From NCBI GenBank assembly GCA_029778715.1, contig JAKOPT010000019.1:62001-126000 (forward strand): a stretch of DNA of 64,000 bases, read 5' to 3'. The translations under genes and the position numbers were made by a program. Every line of letters begins with the position of its first letter. Position 1 is the first letter of the stretch. The notes beneath the pieces were generated by a model. It did not search any database, had not been told where the DNA came from, and worked only from the letters and a program-made list of their open reading frames with translations. Of this stretch, positions 52,925 to 61,591 are shown in pieces. Source of the stretch: Actinomycetes bacterium (lineage in GTDB: Bacteria; Actinomycetota; Actinomycetes; Actinomycetales; Dermatophilaceae).

Positions 52925-54137
52925 ATGCCCAACCGTCCGGTGAACGATAAGCAGCGCAAGGTCCTGGAGTGGCTCTCGACCGGTGGCTCGGTGGATCCAC
53001 CGGAACCCGAGATGAAGCTCAGCGCAGCGGCTCTGAAGACACGTGGCCTCGTCAAGGTGCGACGACCCGGTGGCGTGTGGACCGCCGAGCTGACGGACGC
53101 CGGACGGCACTACATCGAGCACGGCGCCTACCCTCCGACGCCTGAGCTGGCGCCCAGGCCACGTGATGCCCGGACTGACAAGGAACCGAAGCAGACGGCC
53201 TCCAGGCGGTCGCTCGGGAACTCGGTACAGGCCAGCTCGCCGGAGACAGACCAAAGCGAGACGGCGTCCTCGGACGCCGCCGAGGCTGGACCGGAGGTGC
53301 CGCTGGCCCAAGTCGTGCGCCGACCCCACCAGGCTGTGAAGGAGGTCCGCGATCGGCCCGGCCGACTTCCGAAGTTCGCTAGGCGGCGCTGCGTGCTGAT
53401 CCTGCAATCGCTTGTCTCGGAGGCGCTTGCTCGTGGCTGGAAGGTCACGCCAGTGGCCGGAGAGGTCCACCGCGACTATTGGGGCGGCCGGTCGGTGCGC
53501 TACGAGAAGCAGTCTCTGCTCCTGATCGACGCCGGTCACGCACCCGTGGGTCTGGTGTTCGACGAGGTGACCAAGCGCCAGCCGCACGTCGACTCGAAGG
53601 AGGATGCGGCTCGTCGAGCCCGAGGTCTGTACGTCTCGGCGCCGACCTACGACTACACGGGCACGGGCCAGCTCCGGCTCCATCTGACCGAGCACGACAG
53701 GAAGATGCGGAACAACTTCACCGACACCGCCACGTCACGCGTCGAGGACAAGATCGACGCGGTGCTGGACCTCATCGAGGCAGCGACGCAGCAGGCCATC
53801 CGCTGGGAGGAGGAGCGACGCCGTCGGGAGGAGGAAGAGGCGGCCCGACGCCGCGAGGCCCAGCGCATCGCCGAGCTGCGCCACGAGTACGGGCAGTGGG
53901 AGAGGGCTTTCACCGAGGGGTGCTGCGGCCTGGCACGAGCACCAGCAACTCTGCGCGTATGTCGCGTCGGTCGAGCAGGTGGCCCCTGAAGGCTCGGCAC
54001 AGTTCATCGAGTGGGCGCGTGGCTACCTGGCCGCCACCGACCCACGGCTCCGGCTACCCGCCGGTGAGGCGCCCGGGTGGACCCACGAGCAGCGCGTCGG
54101 GCACGGGCCCTACGTGAAGCCGCAGTATGGCTGGTGA
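52925..54137 (+). pseudogene. Conserved element protein with one-base frameshift in a GGGG run
   Basis: The first ~330 residues are in one frame. MPNRPVNDKQRKVLEWL is HTH-like, followed by VTPVAGEVHRDYWG, SLLLIDAGHAPVGLVFDEVTKRQPHV and an Arg/Glu-rich coiled coil RRRREEEEAARRREAQR. At the G-run 53917-53920 the frame is lost. Removing one G gives TEGAAAWHEHQQLCAYVASVE and the product continues to the natural stop at 54137 (QRVGHGPYVKPQYGW). So one extra G, real or a sequencing error, breaks it. The family is common on actinobacterial elements as I recall; function unknown. Confidence 0.8.
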
Positions 54138-54151
54138 GCAGCGGCGCACTG

Positions 54152-55435
54152 TCAGTCAGCAGGCAGCAACTCGCCCAGGTCCTCGAACTCAGCGAGGACG
54201 TCGTCGCGGCTCCGGGCTCCGCGGGACAACTCTTCGCGGACGCGATCGCTGGCCTCAATGGCGGCCCGGAACTGGCGCTCCATCAAGACGCCGTGCAGGC
54301 TGCCGTCGTCACCCTGAACCGCAGCGGCGGCCTGCATGGCTGGCTGGATCGCGGCGCGCACTCGTCCGAGGGTGAGGTACTGGTCGTAGGCTCCGCCGTC
54401 GGCTAAGGCTCGATTGATCTGCAATCCGAAGTCATCGGCCGAGACGGGGACGATAACCGGGAGGTGGACGTACGAGTCCTTCTCTGCTGTGGTCGTGACC
54501 ATGGCGTAGACCGACTCCAGGCCGCGCCGGAACGTTTCGAACGGAGCCTTGCCGGACATCACCACGCTTCGGTGGACCAGTTGGCTCGGTCCGAACGAGG
54601 TGCTCACCATGGACCCCTGGGGGAGGAGCGTCAGCGCCTCGAAGAGAGAGCGACGGCCGCTGATGGGGTCGTCGTCCAGGCTGTGGACCATGCGACTTGG
54701 GTTGGCGTCCGGCACAAAGATCACCGACTCGCCGTCGTACTCGTCGATGCTGTTGCGAAGAGTGAAGACTTGACCATTGCCCTGGGCTGCCAGCGACAGG
54801 GCCAGCCCCTTTGCCAGCGCCTTGGCTCCCAAGGTGTCCGGTCCGTGTACGTAGAAGTTGACCCGTGACTCCAGGGAGCGTTGGTCGGCCAGGTGCGCGG
54901 CCCGCTGGCGACGGAGCCTGTTGATGGGAACCGAGGTGCCGCGCCGGATCGCGTCGCGGACGGACAGTCCCTCCTCGCGGACCTCCAAGTCGATGCTTCG
55001 CGATCCTCGGCGCCCGCGACTGGCGGTTTGCCGACGCTCCGCCTCATTGACGTCGTACCGCCAGTCCCAGCCCTCCGATGCAACGACCTCGTCGTCGGGG
55101 TAGGGGTACTTGCCGTCGGCCTGCTCACTCTGGCGCTCGTGCGTCATGTACTGCAAGGTGCGCAGCAACCCTGCCCTGCCGCCCTTGACACGCTCGACCA
55201 TGCCCTCGGGCACACCGAACCAGCGCGCGAGAGTCTGCGGCTCAAGGTTCACGTCGGTCCAGAGCGCCACGTGGTAGTGCGGCTCCACACCCTCGTCCTT
55301 GTCATGTAGGACGTACGCCCAGCCCTTGATGGACCGGAAGGCGAGGCCGCGCAGGAGCATGTCATGGTTGAAGAGCGGTTCGCCGGTCCGGCCGTTGCGG
55401 AGGAACTGGACGAACTTGTACGAGCGCACGGCCAT
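54152..55435 (-). CDS. Rolling-circle-type replication initiator (Rep)
   Basis: A 427-residue protein. The N-terminal HUH endonuclease domain has EPHYHVALW (HYH at residues 53-55) and LLRTLQYMTHE (Tyr96, candidate nicking Tyr). A C-terminal NTPase-like region begins near FYVHGPDTLGAKALAKGLAL and includes ESVIFVPDANPSRM, resembling a P-loop-containing helicase of the Rep family. It would nick a double-strand origin and start rolling-circle replication of the excised element. ATG 55435 (MAVRSYKFV) is preferred over the TTG at 55489 since GAGAGGGG lies upstream. Iterons are immediately upstream. Confidence 0.87.
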   Translation of the reverse strand: MAVRSYKFVQFLRNGRTGEPLFNHDMLLRGLAFRSIKGWAYVLHDKDEGVEPHYHVALWTDVNLEPQTLARWFGVPEGMVERVKGGRAGLLRTLQYMTHERQSEQADGKYPYPDDEVVASEGWDWRYDVNEAERRQTASRGRRGSRSIDLEVREEGLSVRDAIRRGTSVPINRLRRQRAAHLADQRSLESRVNFYVHGPDTLGAKALAKGLALSLAAQGNGQVFTLRNSIDEYDGESVIFVPDANPSRMVHSLDDDPISGRRSLFEALTLLPQGSMVSTSFGPSQLVHRSVVMSGKAPFETFRRGLESVYAMVTTTAEKDSYVHLPVIVPVSADDFGLQINRALADGGAYDQYLTLGRVRAAIQPAMQAAAAVQGDDGSLHGVLMERQFRAAIEASDRVREELSRGARSRDDVLAEFEDLGELLPAD

Positions 55436-55477
55436 CGCCAGCCCCTCTCGGTCGGGGATGCGACCCAAGGTCGTATC

Positions 55478-55660
55478 CAGAATATCCAAACTGTGACCAG
55501 TCTAGAGCATATCCATATCCATCGCAAAGATACGCGTCTGGGATATGAACCCCACTGAGGCGCGGACGCGCACGCAAGCCCAATCTGAGACTGATAGGGG
55601 TCGAGCTGGTGTTGGCCTCGAACGCTCATATCCAAGATATCCAGTATCCATGCATTTCTC
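55478..55660. other. Iteron-rich AT patch, candidate replication origin
   Basis: Copies of ATATCCA or near matches occur at about 55482 (AATATCCAAA), 55508 (CATATCCATATCCATC, two), 55626 (CATATCCAAGATATCCAGTA, two, plus TATCCA). An inverted GGATATG lies at about 55537. AT content is far above the surrounding DNA. The region is directly upstream of the rep gene, the usual place for a rolling-circle origin and Rep autoregulation. Confidence 0.75.
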
Positions 55661-55801
55661 AGTTCTCGTGATGCAACTTGGTAGGCCGCCTAGCCGGAAC
55701 ATCGGGTACAGCGGTCCCCTGTGGTGTTGAAACCGCCTCTGACCAGCGCAAACGCGTGTACCCGTTTGTGTACCCGAAACGGGTACACGGGTCCGGGGCG
55801 C

Positions 55802-56173
55802 CTACGCAGCCAGCTCGGTCTGCTCGCGGACCTCGGCCGCCTCTCGCAGCGTCGCCGTCACCACGCCCAAGACGTCAAGGCCCATCGGGGGAGCGGCCGC
55901 GGCCATTCGCTCGGCCCACTCCTGGACTGTCTCCTTGCGGGCGGGCTCGCCCGTCGCCCCGGCAGCCTTCGCTGGCTTGACGCCGGCAACCATCGCGTCG
56001 AGCTCGGACCTCCTGAACCGGATGCCGGCCCCGACGCGAACCTTCTTGATGAGGCCCTTCTCGGCCCACAGGTTCAACGTGGACCGCGCTCCGTAGCCGA
56101 GGCTGGTGGCCTCCTTCGCGGTGAGCAGGTCCCGCGCAATGGTGCTGCCCTGAATCGTCATCTCAGCCGTCAC
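55802..56173 (-). CDS. MerR/excisionase-like helix-turn-helix protein
   Basis: A 123-residue protein with a MerR-like winged HTH of the HTH_17/excisionase type: DLLTAKEATSLGYGARSTLNLW, then AEKGLIKKVRVGAGIRFRRSELDAMV. An Ala-rich helical tail follows. GTG 56173 has a G-run ribosome site. It lies between the rep origin and the integrase, as recombination directionality factors and copy-number regulators often do. Which of these it is cannot be read from sequence. Confidence 0.72.
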   Translation of the reverse strand: MTAEMTIQGSTIARDLLTAKEATSLGYGARSTLNLWAEKGLIKKVRVGAGIRFRRSELDAMVAGVKPAKAAGATGEPARKETVQEWAERMAAAAPPMGLDVLGVVTATLREAAEVREQTELAA

Positions 56174-56259
56174 GGTTCCCACCCCCCCTTCGTCATGTCT
56201 GTTGAAGCAGGACGCGGGTCTATCCCGTCGCCTGCGGCACCCGATTCGTGCCAGAAGCA

Positions 56260-56470
56260 CTCCCGGGTCGACGCCTCGTCGACCAACGCGCCTACGCGCG
56301 CTCTGTGCCCAAGATCGCTTGCGGCACAACGACCTGTGCCATCACGTCTCCCGGTCGACGCCTCGTCGACCCACGCGCTTCGCGCTCTGGACCCATGAGA
56401 AGCCTTGTTGTGCCTACGTCACTTCGACCCTGCTCCGAAGCGCTCCCGGTCGACGCCTCGTCGACCACCG
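56260..56470. repeat. Three direct repeats with CGTCGAC dyads
   Basis: CTCCCGG(G)TCGACGCCTCG units start near 56260, 56346 and 56442. Each contains the dyad GTCGACG-CCT-CGTCGAC and is followed by a CGCGC-rich hairpin. Spacing is 86-96 bp. The repeats sit in the gene-free interval between HTH gene and integrase, so they may bind the HTH protein (excision control) or act as a partition site. Confidence 0.8.
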
Positions 56471-56540
56471 CGCCTGCGGCGCTCAGCTCGTACCAGGGCC
56501 CTCAACGTCACGGTTGTGCTCGTGTACCAGCCAACTCGTG

Positions 56541-56569
56541 TTGACACGACTTGACAGCGTGGGTACAAT
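56541..56569 (+). promoter_or_regulatory. Perfect consensus promoter pointing antisense to the integrase
   Basis: TTGACA (56541-56546), a 17-bp spacer, and TACAAT (56564-56569). A second TTGACA lies inside the spacer at 56551. It points toward 56728-58341, the 3' end of the minus-strand integrase gene, and no plus-strand gene follows. A small hairpin GGCGACTC-TCC-GAGTCGCC (56634-56652) lies downstream. Confidence 0.75.
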
Positions 56570-56727
56570 CAAGAAGTTGTTGGTCCACGCGTGAACATCA
56601 CATGCAGTTGTACACAGCACAGATCCCAACCCGGCGACTCTCCGAGTCGCCAAGCGAAGCCGGCAAGTTCGCCGCCGCACCCCCGCCCCGAGATCACCGC
56701 TTCGCCGGCAGGCTGCGCCCTCCCCGT

Positions 56728-58341
56728 TCAGTGCCAGCGCAGGCTGATGCGCTCGAAGTCGAGGCCACGCTGACCGCGCTTGGCCGGGTCGAGCTTAGAG
56801 ATGACAGGGGTGACGACCGCCTTCAGGATGCGCCTCTTGGCCGCCAGGTCGAGCTGCGCCCACTGACCCGCCACGTCGTTGCTCCTAACAAGATCCAGCA
56901 CCATGGGGTCCGTTCTGACCAGCGCCTCCACCTCGGCCTCCAGGGCGTTGATCTGCGGTCGCACCATCAGCTCCTGGTCGATTAGGAGCCCGGGCACGCC
57001 CTTCTCCATGGCCTCTCGGGCGAAGTCGGCCAGGTAGCGCTTCTTGGCCTCGATCTGCTCCAGCAGCTCGGCCCTGCGGGCGTCCAGGCCCTCGTCGCGT
57101 GTGCCGAGCACCGCGAGCACGTCCGGCCGCGACAGACGGGCCACGACGGCCGCCTCGATGGCCTCATCGAGCAGTGTCTCCTTGACGGCAACGTGGAACC
57201 CTGTGCGACCAGGCGCGCCCACACACACGTACGTCGAGTACGACCGGCTGGGCTCCCAGCGCTTCTGGACGACTTCCTGTCCCCGCAGCGTGCGCGTCCA
57301 GGTCAGTTGCTTGCCGTTCTTGCCCAGGAGCGGCTTGCGCCGCCCCTCGTTCTGCTTGCCGACCCGCATGATCGCCCCGCACTCGCCGCACACGGCGATG
57401 CCTGCCAGCAGGTGCTTCGGCTCCCAGTGCTCGTTCGGCCGGACCCGCTGACCCTGGGGGTCGGTGGTCTTGCGCCGAGCCAGCTCCTCCTGGAGGCGCC
57501 GCCAGGTGACCTCGTCGAACATCGCCGGCCACACCGCCTCGTACTCGGCCTTGATGTCGCCCTTGAGGTTCTCGTGCTTGCGGATGCCGCCGTACGACTT
57601 CATCTCCAACATCTGCCGGATGGCCACGCTCGTCCAGCCGAGCCCCCTCCTGTGGTCCTTGAACGAGGGCCTGCGGGGCGGGATGCCTTCGGCGTTGAAC
57701 GCCTGAGCGATCGAGTAGAAGGTCTTGCCCTCCAGCACCTCTCGGCCGGCCCGGCGTATCACCTCGGCCTCGGGCTGGTTGAACACCACCTCCTTCAGCT
57801 CCCGCGTCACCTCGTCGTAGATGCGGTCGTAGCCGTACAGGCGCTTGCCGTGCGGCTTGCCCTTCTTCGCCGTCGAGCGGGTGTGGCGAGTGATCCGGGC
57901 GCTGGTCCTGGCCGACTCCTTCTGTGCCTCGACGGCCAGGCTCAGGACGTCGGCAGCGTCCCCGGGGTCACGCGGGTTGTAGAGCTTGTCGTTGAAGCTC
58001 ACGTAGAGCAACACGTGGTTGTCGGCCAGGAGCTTGAGCAGGGGAGACCACTCGTCGACCTGCCGCGATCCGCGGGACACCTCCCAGACCACCAGGACGT
58101 CCGCGCCGAACCGGCCGGCCTTGAGGTCGGCCGCCATCTGCTTGTAGGCCGGTCGCTGGACCAGCGAGAACTCCGACGCACTGATGCCCTGGTCCTCGTA
58201 GAACGGCTCGATCAGCGTCCAGCCGCGGTCCGCGACCGCTTCCACGTTCTCGGCGTGTTGCTCGGGTGTCGACTTCGACCGGCCGCCACGATCGTCAGAG
58301 ACGCGCAGGTACTCCCGCGCCGTTGAGAGGTTCTTGCTCAC
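56728..58341 (-). CDS. int: Large serine integrase
   Basis: A 537-residue recombinase. The N-terminal catalytic domain has AREYLRVSDDRGGRS (Ser15 is the nucleophile), QGISASEFSLVQRPAYKQM and VLVVWEVSRGSRQ. Next come a Recombinase domain (GKRLYGYDRIYD, REVLEGKTFYSIAQAFNAEGIPP) and a zinc-ribbon domain starting LLAGIAVCGECGAIMRV with the first Cys pair. A coiled-coil-prone stretch follows (LLEQIEAKKRYLADFAREAMEKG). The length and domain order are those of phiC31-like integrases. It starts 40 bp from the right junction and reads away from it. Confidence 0.95.
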   Translation of the reverse strand: MSKNLSTAREYLRVSDDRGGRSKSTPEQHAENVEAVADRGWTLIEPFYEDQGISASEFSLVQRPAYKQMAADLKAGRFGADVLVVWEVSRGSRQVDEWSPLLKLLADNHVLLYVSFNDKLYNPRDPGDAADVLSLAVEAQKESARTSARITRHTRSTAKKGKPHGKRLYGYDRIYDEVTRELKEVVFNQPEAEVIRRAGREVLEGKTFYSIAQAFNAEGIPPRRPSFKDHRRGLGWTSVAIRQMLEMKSYGGIRKHENLKGDIKAEYEAVWPAMFDEVTWRRLQEELARRKTTDPQGQRVRPNEHWEPKHLLAGIAVCGECGAIMRVGKQNEGRRKPLLGKNGKQLTWTRTLRGQEVVQKRWEPSRSYSTYVCVGAPGRTGFHVAVKETLLDEAIEAAVVARLSRPDVLAVLGTRDEGLDARRAELLEQIEAKKRYLADFAREAMEKGVPGLLIDQELMVRPQINALEAEVEALVRTDPMVLDLVRSNDVAGQWAQLDLAAKRRILKAVVTPVISKLDPAKRGQRGLDFERISLRWH

Positions 58342-58359
58342 GGGCTACAACATACCCCT

Positions 58360-58400
58360 ATGTGGACGATAGTTGTCTGGGGTGACCGAACTGAGGTGGC
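58360..58400. other. Right attachment junction (att) of the element
   Basis: Element sequence (ACGATAGTTGT) meets host permease sequence (GGTGACCGAACTG) at CTGG 58377-58380. Minus-strand codons read ACC-CCA-GAC, so the host frame ends ...SSVTP and is followed by ten foreign codons and a stop at 58345. The reconstructed empty site reads TTCCCTGGGGTGACC. The same four bases are shared with the left junction. Confidence 0.88.
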
Positions 58401-58716
58401 TTTGGAGCAGGGCGACAACCCAGTTGAAGCCGGCGCCGAGGCCGCCGAGAACGCCGTGGAAGAACCAGTTGTCCTGCGCCATCAACTGGAAGTTGTCGCG
58501 GACCTGGTTGAGCCACTCGTGGAGGGGGGTGGTCTCCTGGTTGGGCATCGCGAGCGTCTGAGTGCCCCGAAGGAGACCCCAGCAGGCCAGCCAGGCGGCG
58601 AGGACCCCGAGCAGCTTTTTGGCCGTATGCCGTTTGCGCACCGGGTCGATGTACGGCTGCTCCTCCTTGATCGCCGGCGGGGGCGGCGCCGGAGGGGTCT
58701 GCGTCGTCGCGCTCAT
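58381..58716 (-). pseudogene. Betaine ABC permease, 5' part of a gene split by the mobile element
   Basis: The first 112 codons of the permease: [19 protein letters not shown], one membrane helix (LLGVLAAWLACWGLL), then WLNQVRDNFQLMAQDNWFFHG and ...LLQSHLSSVTP. After the junction ten element codons (DNYRPHRGML) precede a stop at 58345. Its start overlaps the ATPase gene stop (ATGA), so the ATPase and permease were translated together. It continues in the same frame at 36780 after removal of the element. On its own it encodes only the cytoplasmic head and a helix. Confidence 0.9.
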
Positions 58717-59804
58717 CGCGCGCTCGCGCCCGCCGCGGCCGGCGCGTGGGAGTCGTCCTCGGCGACGACGACGCGCAGGATGTCCTCGTCGTCGACGACG
58801 CCGACGAAGTTGTCGTTCTCGTCGACGACGCGGCATACGCCCTGGTGGGCCAACACGGTCCGGGCGGCATCACGGACGATCGCGGTGTCGCGCAGCGACG
58901 GCGACCCCACGCCCTCCTCGGCGTTGGCCGGTGGGCGCATGACCCACTTGAGGGTGAGGACGTGCGACTTGGGCACCTCGGAGACGAAGTCGCGCACGTA
59001 GTCGTCGGCGGGGGCCGCGACAACCTCGTCCGGGGTCCCGATCTGGATGATCGCGCCGTCGCGCATGATGAGGATGCGGTCCCCCAGTTTGAGGGCCTCT
59101 TGGAGGTCGTGGGTGATGAACACCATCGTCTTGCCGACCTCGTGGTGGAGGCGGATGACCTCGTTTTGCATATCCCGGCGGATCAGCGGGTCGAGCGCGG
59201 AGAACGGCTCGTCGAACATGAGGATGTCGGGGTCGGCGGCGAGCGCCCGGGCCAGGCCGACGCGCTGCTGCATCCCGCCGGAGAGCTGGTCGGGGTAGTT
59301 GTTCTCGTAGCCGGTGAGGCCGACGAGGTTGACCATCTCCTGGGCCCGGTCGCGGCGGGCCTTCTTGTCCTCGCCGCGCACCTCCAACCCGAACGCGACG
59401 TTGTCGATGACCTTGCGGTGCGGCAGCAGCCCGAAGTGCTGGAACACCATGGACACCTTCTTGCGCCGGATCTCGCGCAGGGCGTCGTCGTTCATCGCGG
59501 TGATGTCCTCACCGTGGAGGAGCACCTGCCCGGCGGTCGGCTCGATGAGGCGGGTGATGAGGCGCACCAGGGTCGACTTGCCCGACCCGGACAGCCCCAT
59601 GACGACGAAGACCTCACCGGGAGCGACGTCGAAGGAGACGTCCCGCACCCCGATGACGTGCCCGCTCTTGGCCTGGAGTTCCGAGCGCGAGAGCTCGAGG
59701 TCGGGGGTGCCGATGAGGCTTTCGGCCTTGTGACCGAAGATCTTCCACAGGCCTTGGACCGAGAGGGCCGCGCCGGTGTCCGGCGAGCGGGTAGGGGTCG
59801 TCAT
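58713..59804 (-). CDS. proV: Glycine betaine/proline ABC transporter ATP-binding protein
   Basis: A 363-residue ATPase. Its motifs are [14 protein letters not shown] (Walker A), [16 protein letters not shown] (Q-loop), [15 protein letters not shown] (signature), [14 protein letters not shown] (Walker B) and [10 protein letters not shown] (switch His). A C-terminal CBS-like tail ([22 protein letters not shown]) matches OpuAA/ProV regulation by osmolarity. ATG 59804 has GGAG 8 bp upstream, and the longer frame is a shadow of betA. It was the partner of the permease that is now split. Confidence 0.94.
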   Translation of the reverse strand: MTTPTRSPDTGAALSVQGLWKIFGHKAESLIGTPDLELSRSELQAKSGHVIGVRDVSFDVAPGEVFVVMGLSGSGKSTLVRLITRLIEPTAGQVLLHGEDITAMNDDALREIRRKKVSMVFQHFGLLPHRKVIDNVAFGLEVRGEDKKARRDRAQEMVNLVGLTGYENNYPDQLSGGMQQRVGLARALAADPDILMFDEPFSALDPLIRRDMQNEVIRLHHEVGKTMVFITHDLQEALKLGDRILIMRDGAIIQIGTPDEVVAAPADDYVRDFVSEVPKSHVLTLKWVMRPPANAEEGVGSPSLRDTAIVRDAARTVLAHQGVCRVVDENDNFVGVVDDEDILRVVVAEDDSHAPAAAGASAR

Positions 59805-59818
59805 GGTCGGCTCTCCGA

Positions 59819-61591
59819 TCACTGGGCGGGCCCGGCAACGTCGTTGTTGCGCGGGTCGTGCGGCGGCCACAGCGGGCTGCCCTTGCGGTAGTTGTACCAA
59901 GGAGCGTGCGACGGCGGGAGGGGTTGATCGCCCTTGATGAGGTCGGCGGCCTTCTCGGCGAGCATGACGACCGGGGCATAAATGTTGCCGTTGGTGACGT
60001 AGGGCATCGACGACGCGTCGACGACCCGCAGCCCCTCGGTGCCGTGGACGCGCATCGTCAGCGGGTCGAGCACCGACATGTCGTCGACACCCATCCGCGC
60101 GGTGCAGCTGGGGTGAAGGGCCGTTTCGGCGTCCTTGCGGACCCAATCGAGGATCTCCTCGTCCGTTTCCACGCTCGGTCCCGGGGAGATTTCGCCGTCG
60201 TTGTATGCCGCGAGCGCCGGTTGGGTGAGGATGTGCCGGGCGACCCGGATCGACTCGATCCACTCGCGCCGGTCCTGCTCGGTGGAGAGGTAGTTGAAGC
60301 GCAGCGCGGGTTTGCGGTGGGGGTCGGCGCTGGTGATCTTGCAGGTACCTCGGGCATCGGAGTACATCGGCCCGATGTGAACCTGATAGCCGTGTCCCTC
60401 GACCGGGCTGCTGCCGTCGTAGCGGATGGCGATCGGGAGGAAGTGGAACATGAGGTTGGGGTAGTCGACGTCCTCGTTGCTGCGGACGAACCCGCCACCC
60501 TCGAAGTGGTTGGTCGCCCCGAGCCCCTTGCGGAGGAAGAGCCAGTCGAAGGCCAGTTTGGGCCGGTTGTGCCACTTCAGACCGGGGGCGATCGACACCG
60601 GCTGCTTGCTCGCGTACTGGATGTAGACCTCGAGGTGGTCTTGGAGGTGTTCGCCGACCCCCTTGACGTCGGCGACGACGTCGATGCCCAGGGGCGCCAA
60701 CTCGTCGGCGTTGCCGACTCCGGAGAGTTGGAGGAGTTGCGGGGAGTTGATGGCACCGCCGGCGAGGATCACCTCACCGGCCCAGACCGTATGCCGCTGG
60801 CCCAGGGCTTCGTACTCGACACCCACCGCGCGGGTGCCCCCGAAGAGAACCTTGGTCGTGTAGGCGAGGGTGCGCACGTGCAGGTTGGGCCGGTCCATGA
60901 CCGGGTGCAGGTAGGCCCGGGCCGCCGAGAGCCGGCGGCTGCGGTGCAGGTTGCGGTCGAAGCGGGCGAAGCCCTCCTGCCGGTAGCCGTTGACGTCGTC
61001 GGTGCGCGGGTAGCCGGCTTCGACGGTGGCGTCGAAGAACGCCGAGAACAACGGGTTGGTCGCCGGCCCGCGCTCCAAGATGAGCGGGCCGGAGCCGCCG
61101 CGCCACTCGTCGGCGCCGGCGAGGCAGGTCTCCATCCTCTTGAAGTAGGGCAGGCAGTGGGCGTAGTCCCACGTCTCCATGCCCGGGTCGGCGGCCCAGC
61201 GCTCGTAGTCCATGGGGTTGCCGCGCTGGAAGATCATGCCGTTGATGGAACTGGAGCCGCCGAGGACCTTGCCGCGGGCGTGGTAGATCTTCCGGCCGTA
61301 CATGTAGGGCTCGGGCTCGGATTCGTACTGCCAGTCGTAGAAGCGGCTCCCGATGGGGAAGGGGAGCGCGGCGGGCATGTGAATGAACGGGTCGATCTTG
61401 AAGTCCGCACGCCCGGCTTCGAGGACGAGGACGCTCGTGCTCCGGTCCTCGGAAAGCCGGTTGGCGAGGACACAGCCGGCGCTTCCACCCCCGACGATGA
61501 CGACATCGACGCGCTCGGGCGCCGGCCCGAGGGTCGTGCGCGCCAAGGCCTTTTCCGTGCGGGCCGGCAACGACGGCATACGCCAACTCAT
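59819..61591 (-). CDS. betA: Choline dehydrogenase (GMC oxidoreductase)
   Basis: A 590-residue FAD enzyme. [21 protein letters not shown] is the FAD Rossmann motif, [18 protein letters not shown] the GMC signature 1 and [13 protein letters not shown] signature 2. C-terminal [18 protein letters not shown] and [14 protein letters not shown] carry the active-site His/Asn region. It oxidises choline to betaine aldehyde. The start at 61591 lies in the ATGA overlap with betB, so BetB and BetA are co-translated. It lies upstream of the betaine transporter, consistent with choline use or osmoprotection. Confidence 0.94.
   Translation of the reverse strand: MSWRMPSLPARTEKALARTTLGPAPERVDVVIVGGGSAGCVLANRLSEDRSTSVLVLEAGRADFKIDPFIHMPAALPFPIGSRFYDWQYESEPEPYMYGRKIYHARGKVLGGSSSINGMIFQRGNPMDYERWAADPGMETWDYAHCLPYFKRMETCLAGADEWRGGSGPLILERGPATNPLFSAFFDATVEAGYPRTDDVNGYRQEGFARFDRNLHRSRRLSAARAYLHPVMDRPNLHVRTLAYTTKVLFGGTRAVGVEYEALGQRHTVWAGEVILAGGAINSPQLLQLSGVGNADELAPLGIDVVADVKGVGEHLQDHLEVYIQYASKQPVSIAPGLKWHNRPKLAFDWLFLRKGLGATNHFEGGGFVRSNEDVDYPNLMFHFLPIAIRYDGSSPVEGHGYQVHIGPMYSDARGTCKITSADPHRKPALRFNYLSTEQDRREWIESIRVARHILTQPALAAYNDGEISPGPSVETDEEILDWVRKDAETALHPSCTARMGVDDMSVLDPLTMRVHGTEGLRVVDASSMPYVTNGNIYAPVVMLAEKAADLIKGDQPLPPSHAPWYNYRKGSPLWPPHDPRNNDVAGPAQ

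Larger units (their letters stand above)
36781..58380. mobile_element. 21.6-kb integrative mobilizable element with large serine integrase
   Basis: The element is bounded by CTGG at 36777-36780 and 58377-58380 and interrupts a betaine permease gene in frame. It carries an integrase next to the right end, an HTH protein that could be its directionality factor, and a rolling-circle Rep with origin. It also has relaxase, MobC and candidate oriT, SSB, DprA-like, ArdA and a resolvase. Putative defence genes (FRG, methyltransferase remnant, Abi-C, PLD-nuclease pair) complete the cargo. No VirB4/VirD4-like genes are seen, so transfer would need a helper. It is poor in the host motif GTATGCC (3 sites) and rich in AGCT, unlike its flanks, consistent with acquisition from another genus. 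Confidence 0.95.

Noticed and set aside
36760-58400. tRNA gene as integration target
   Set aside because: No tRNA-like cloverleaf lies at either junction; the target is a coding sequence and the core is only CTGG, as usual for serine integrases.
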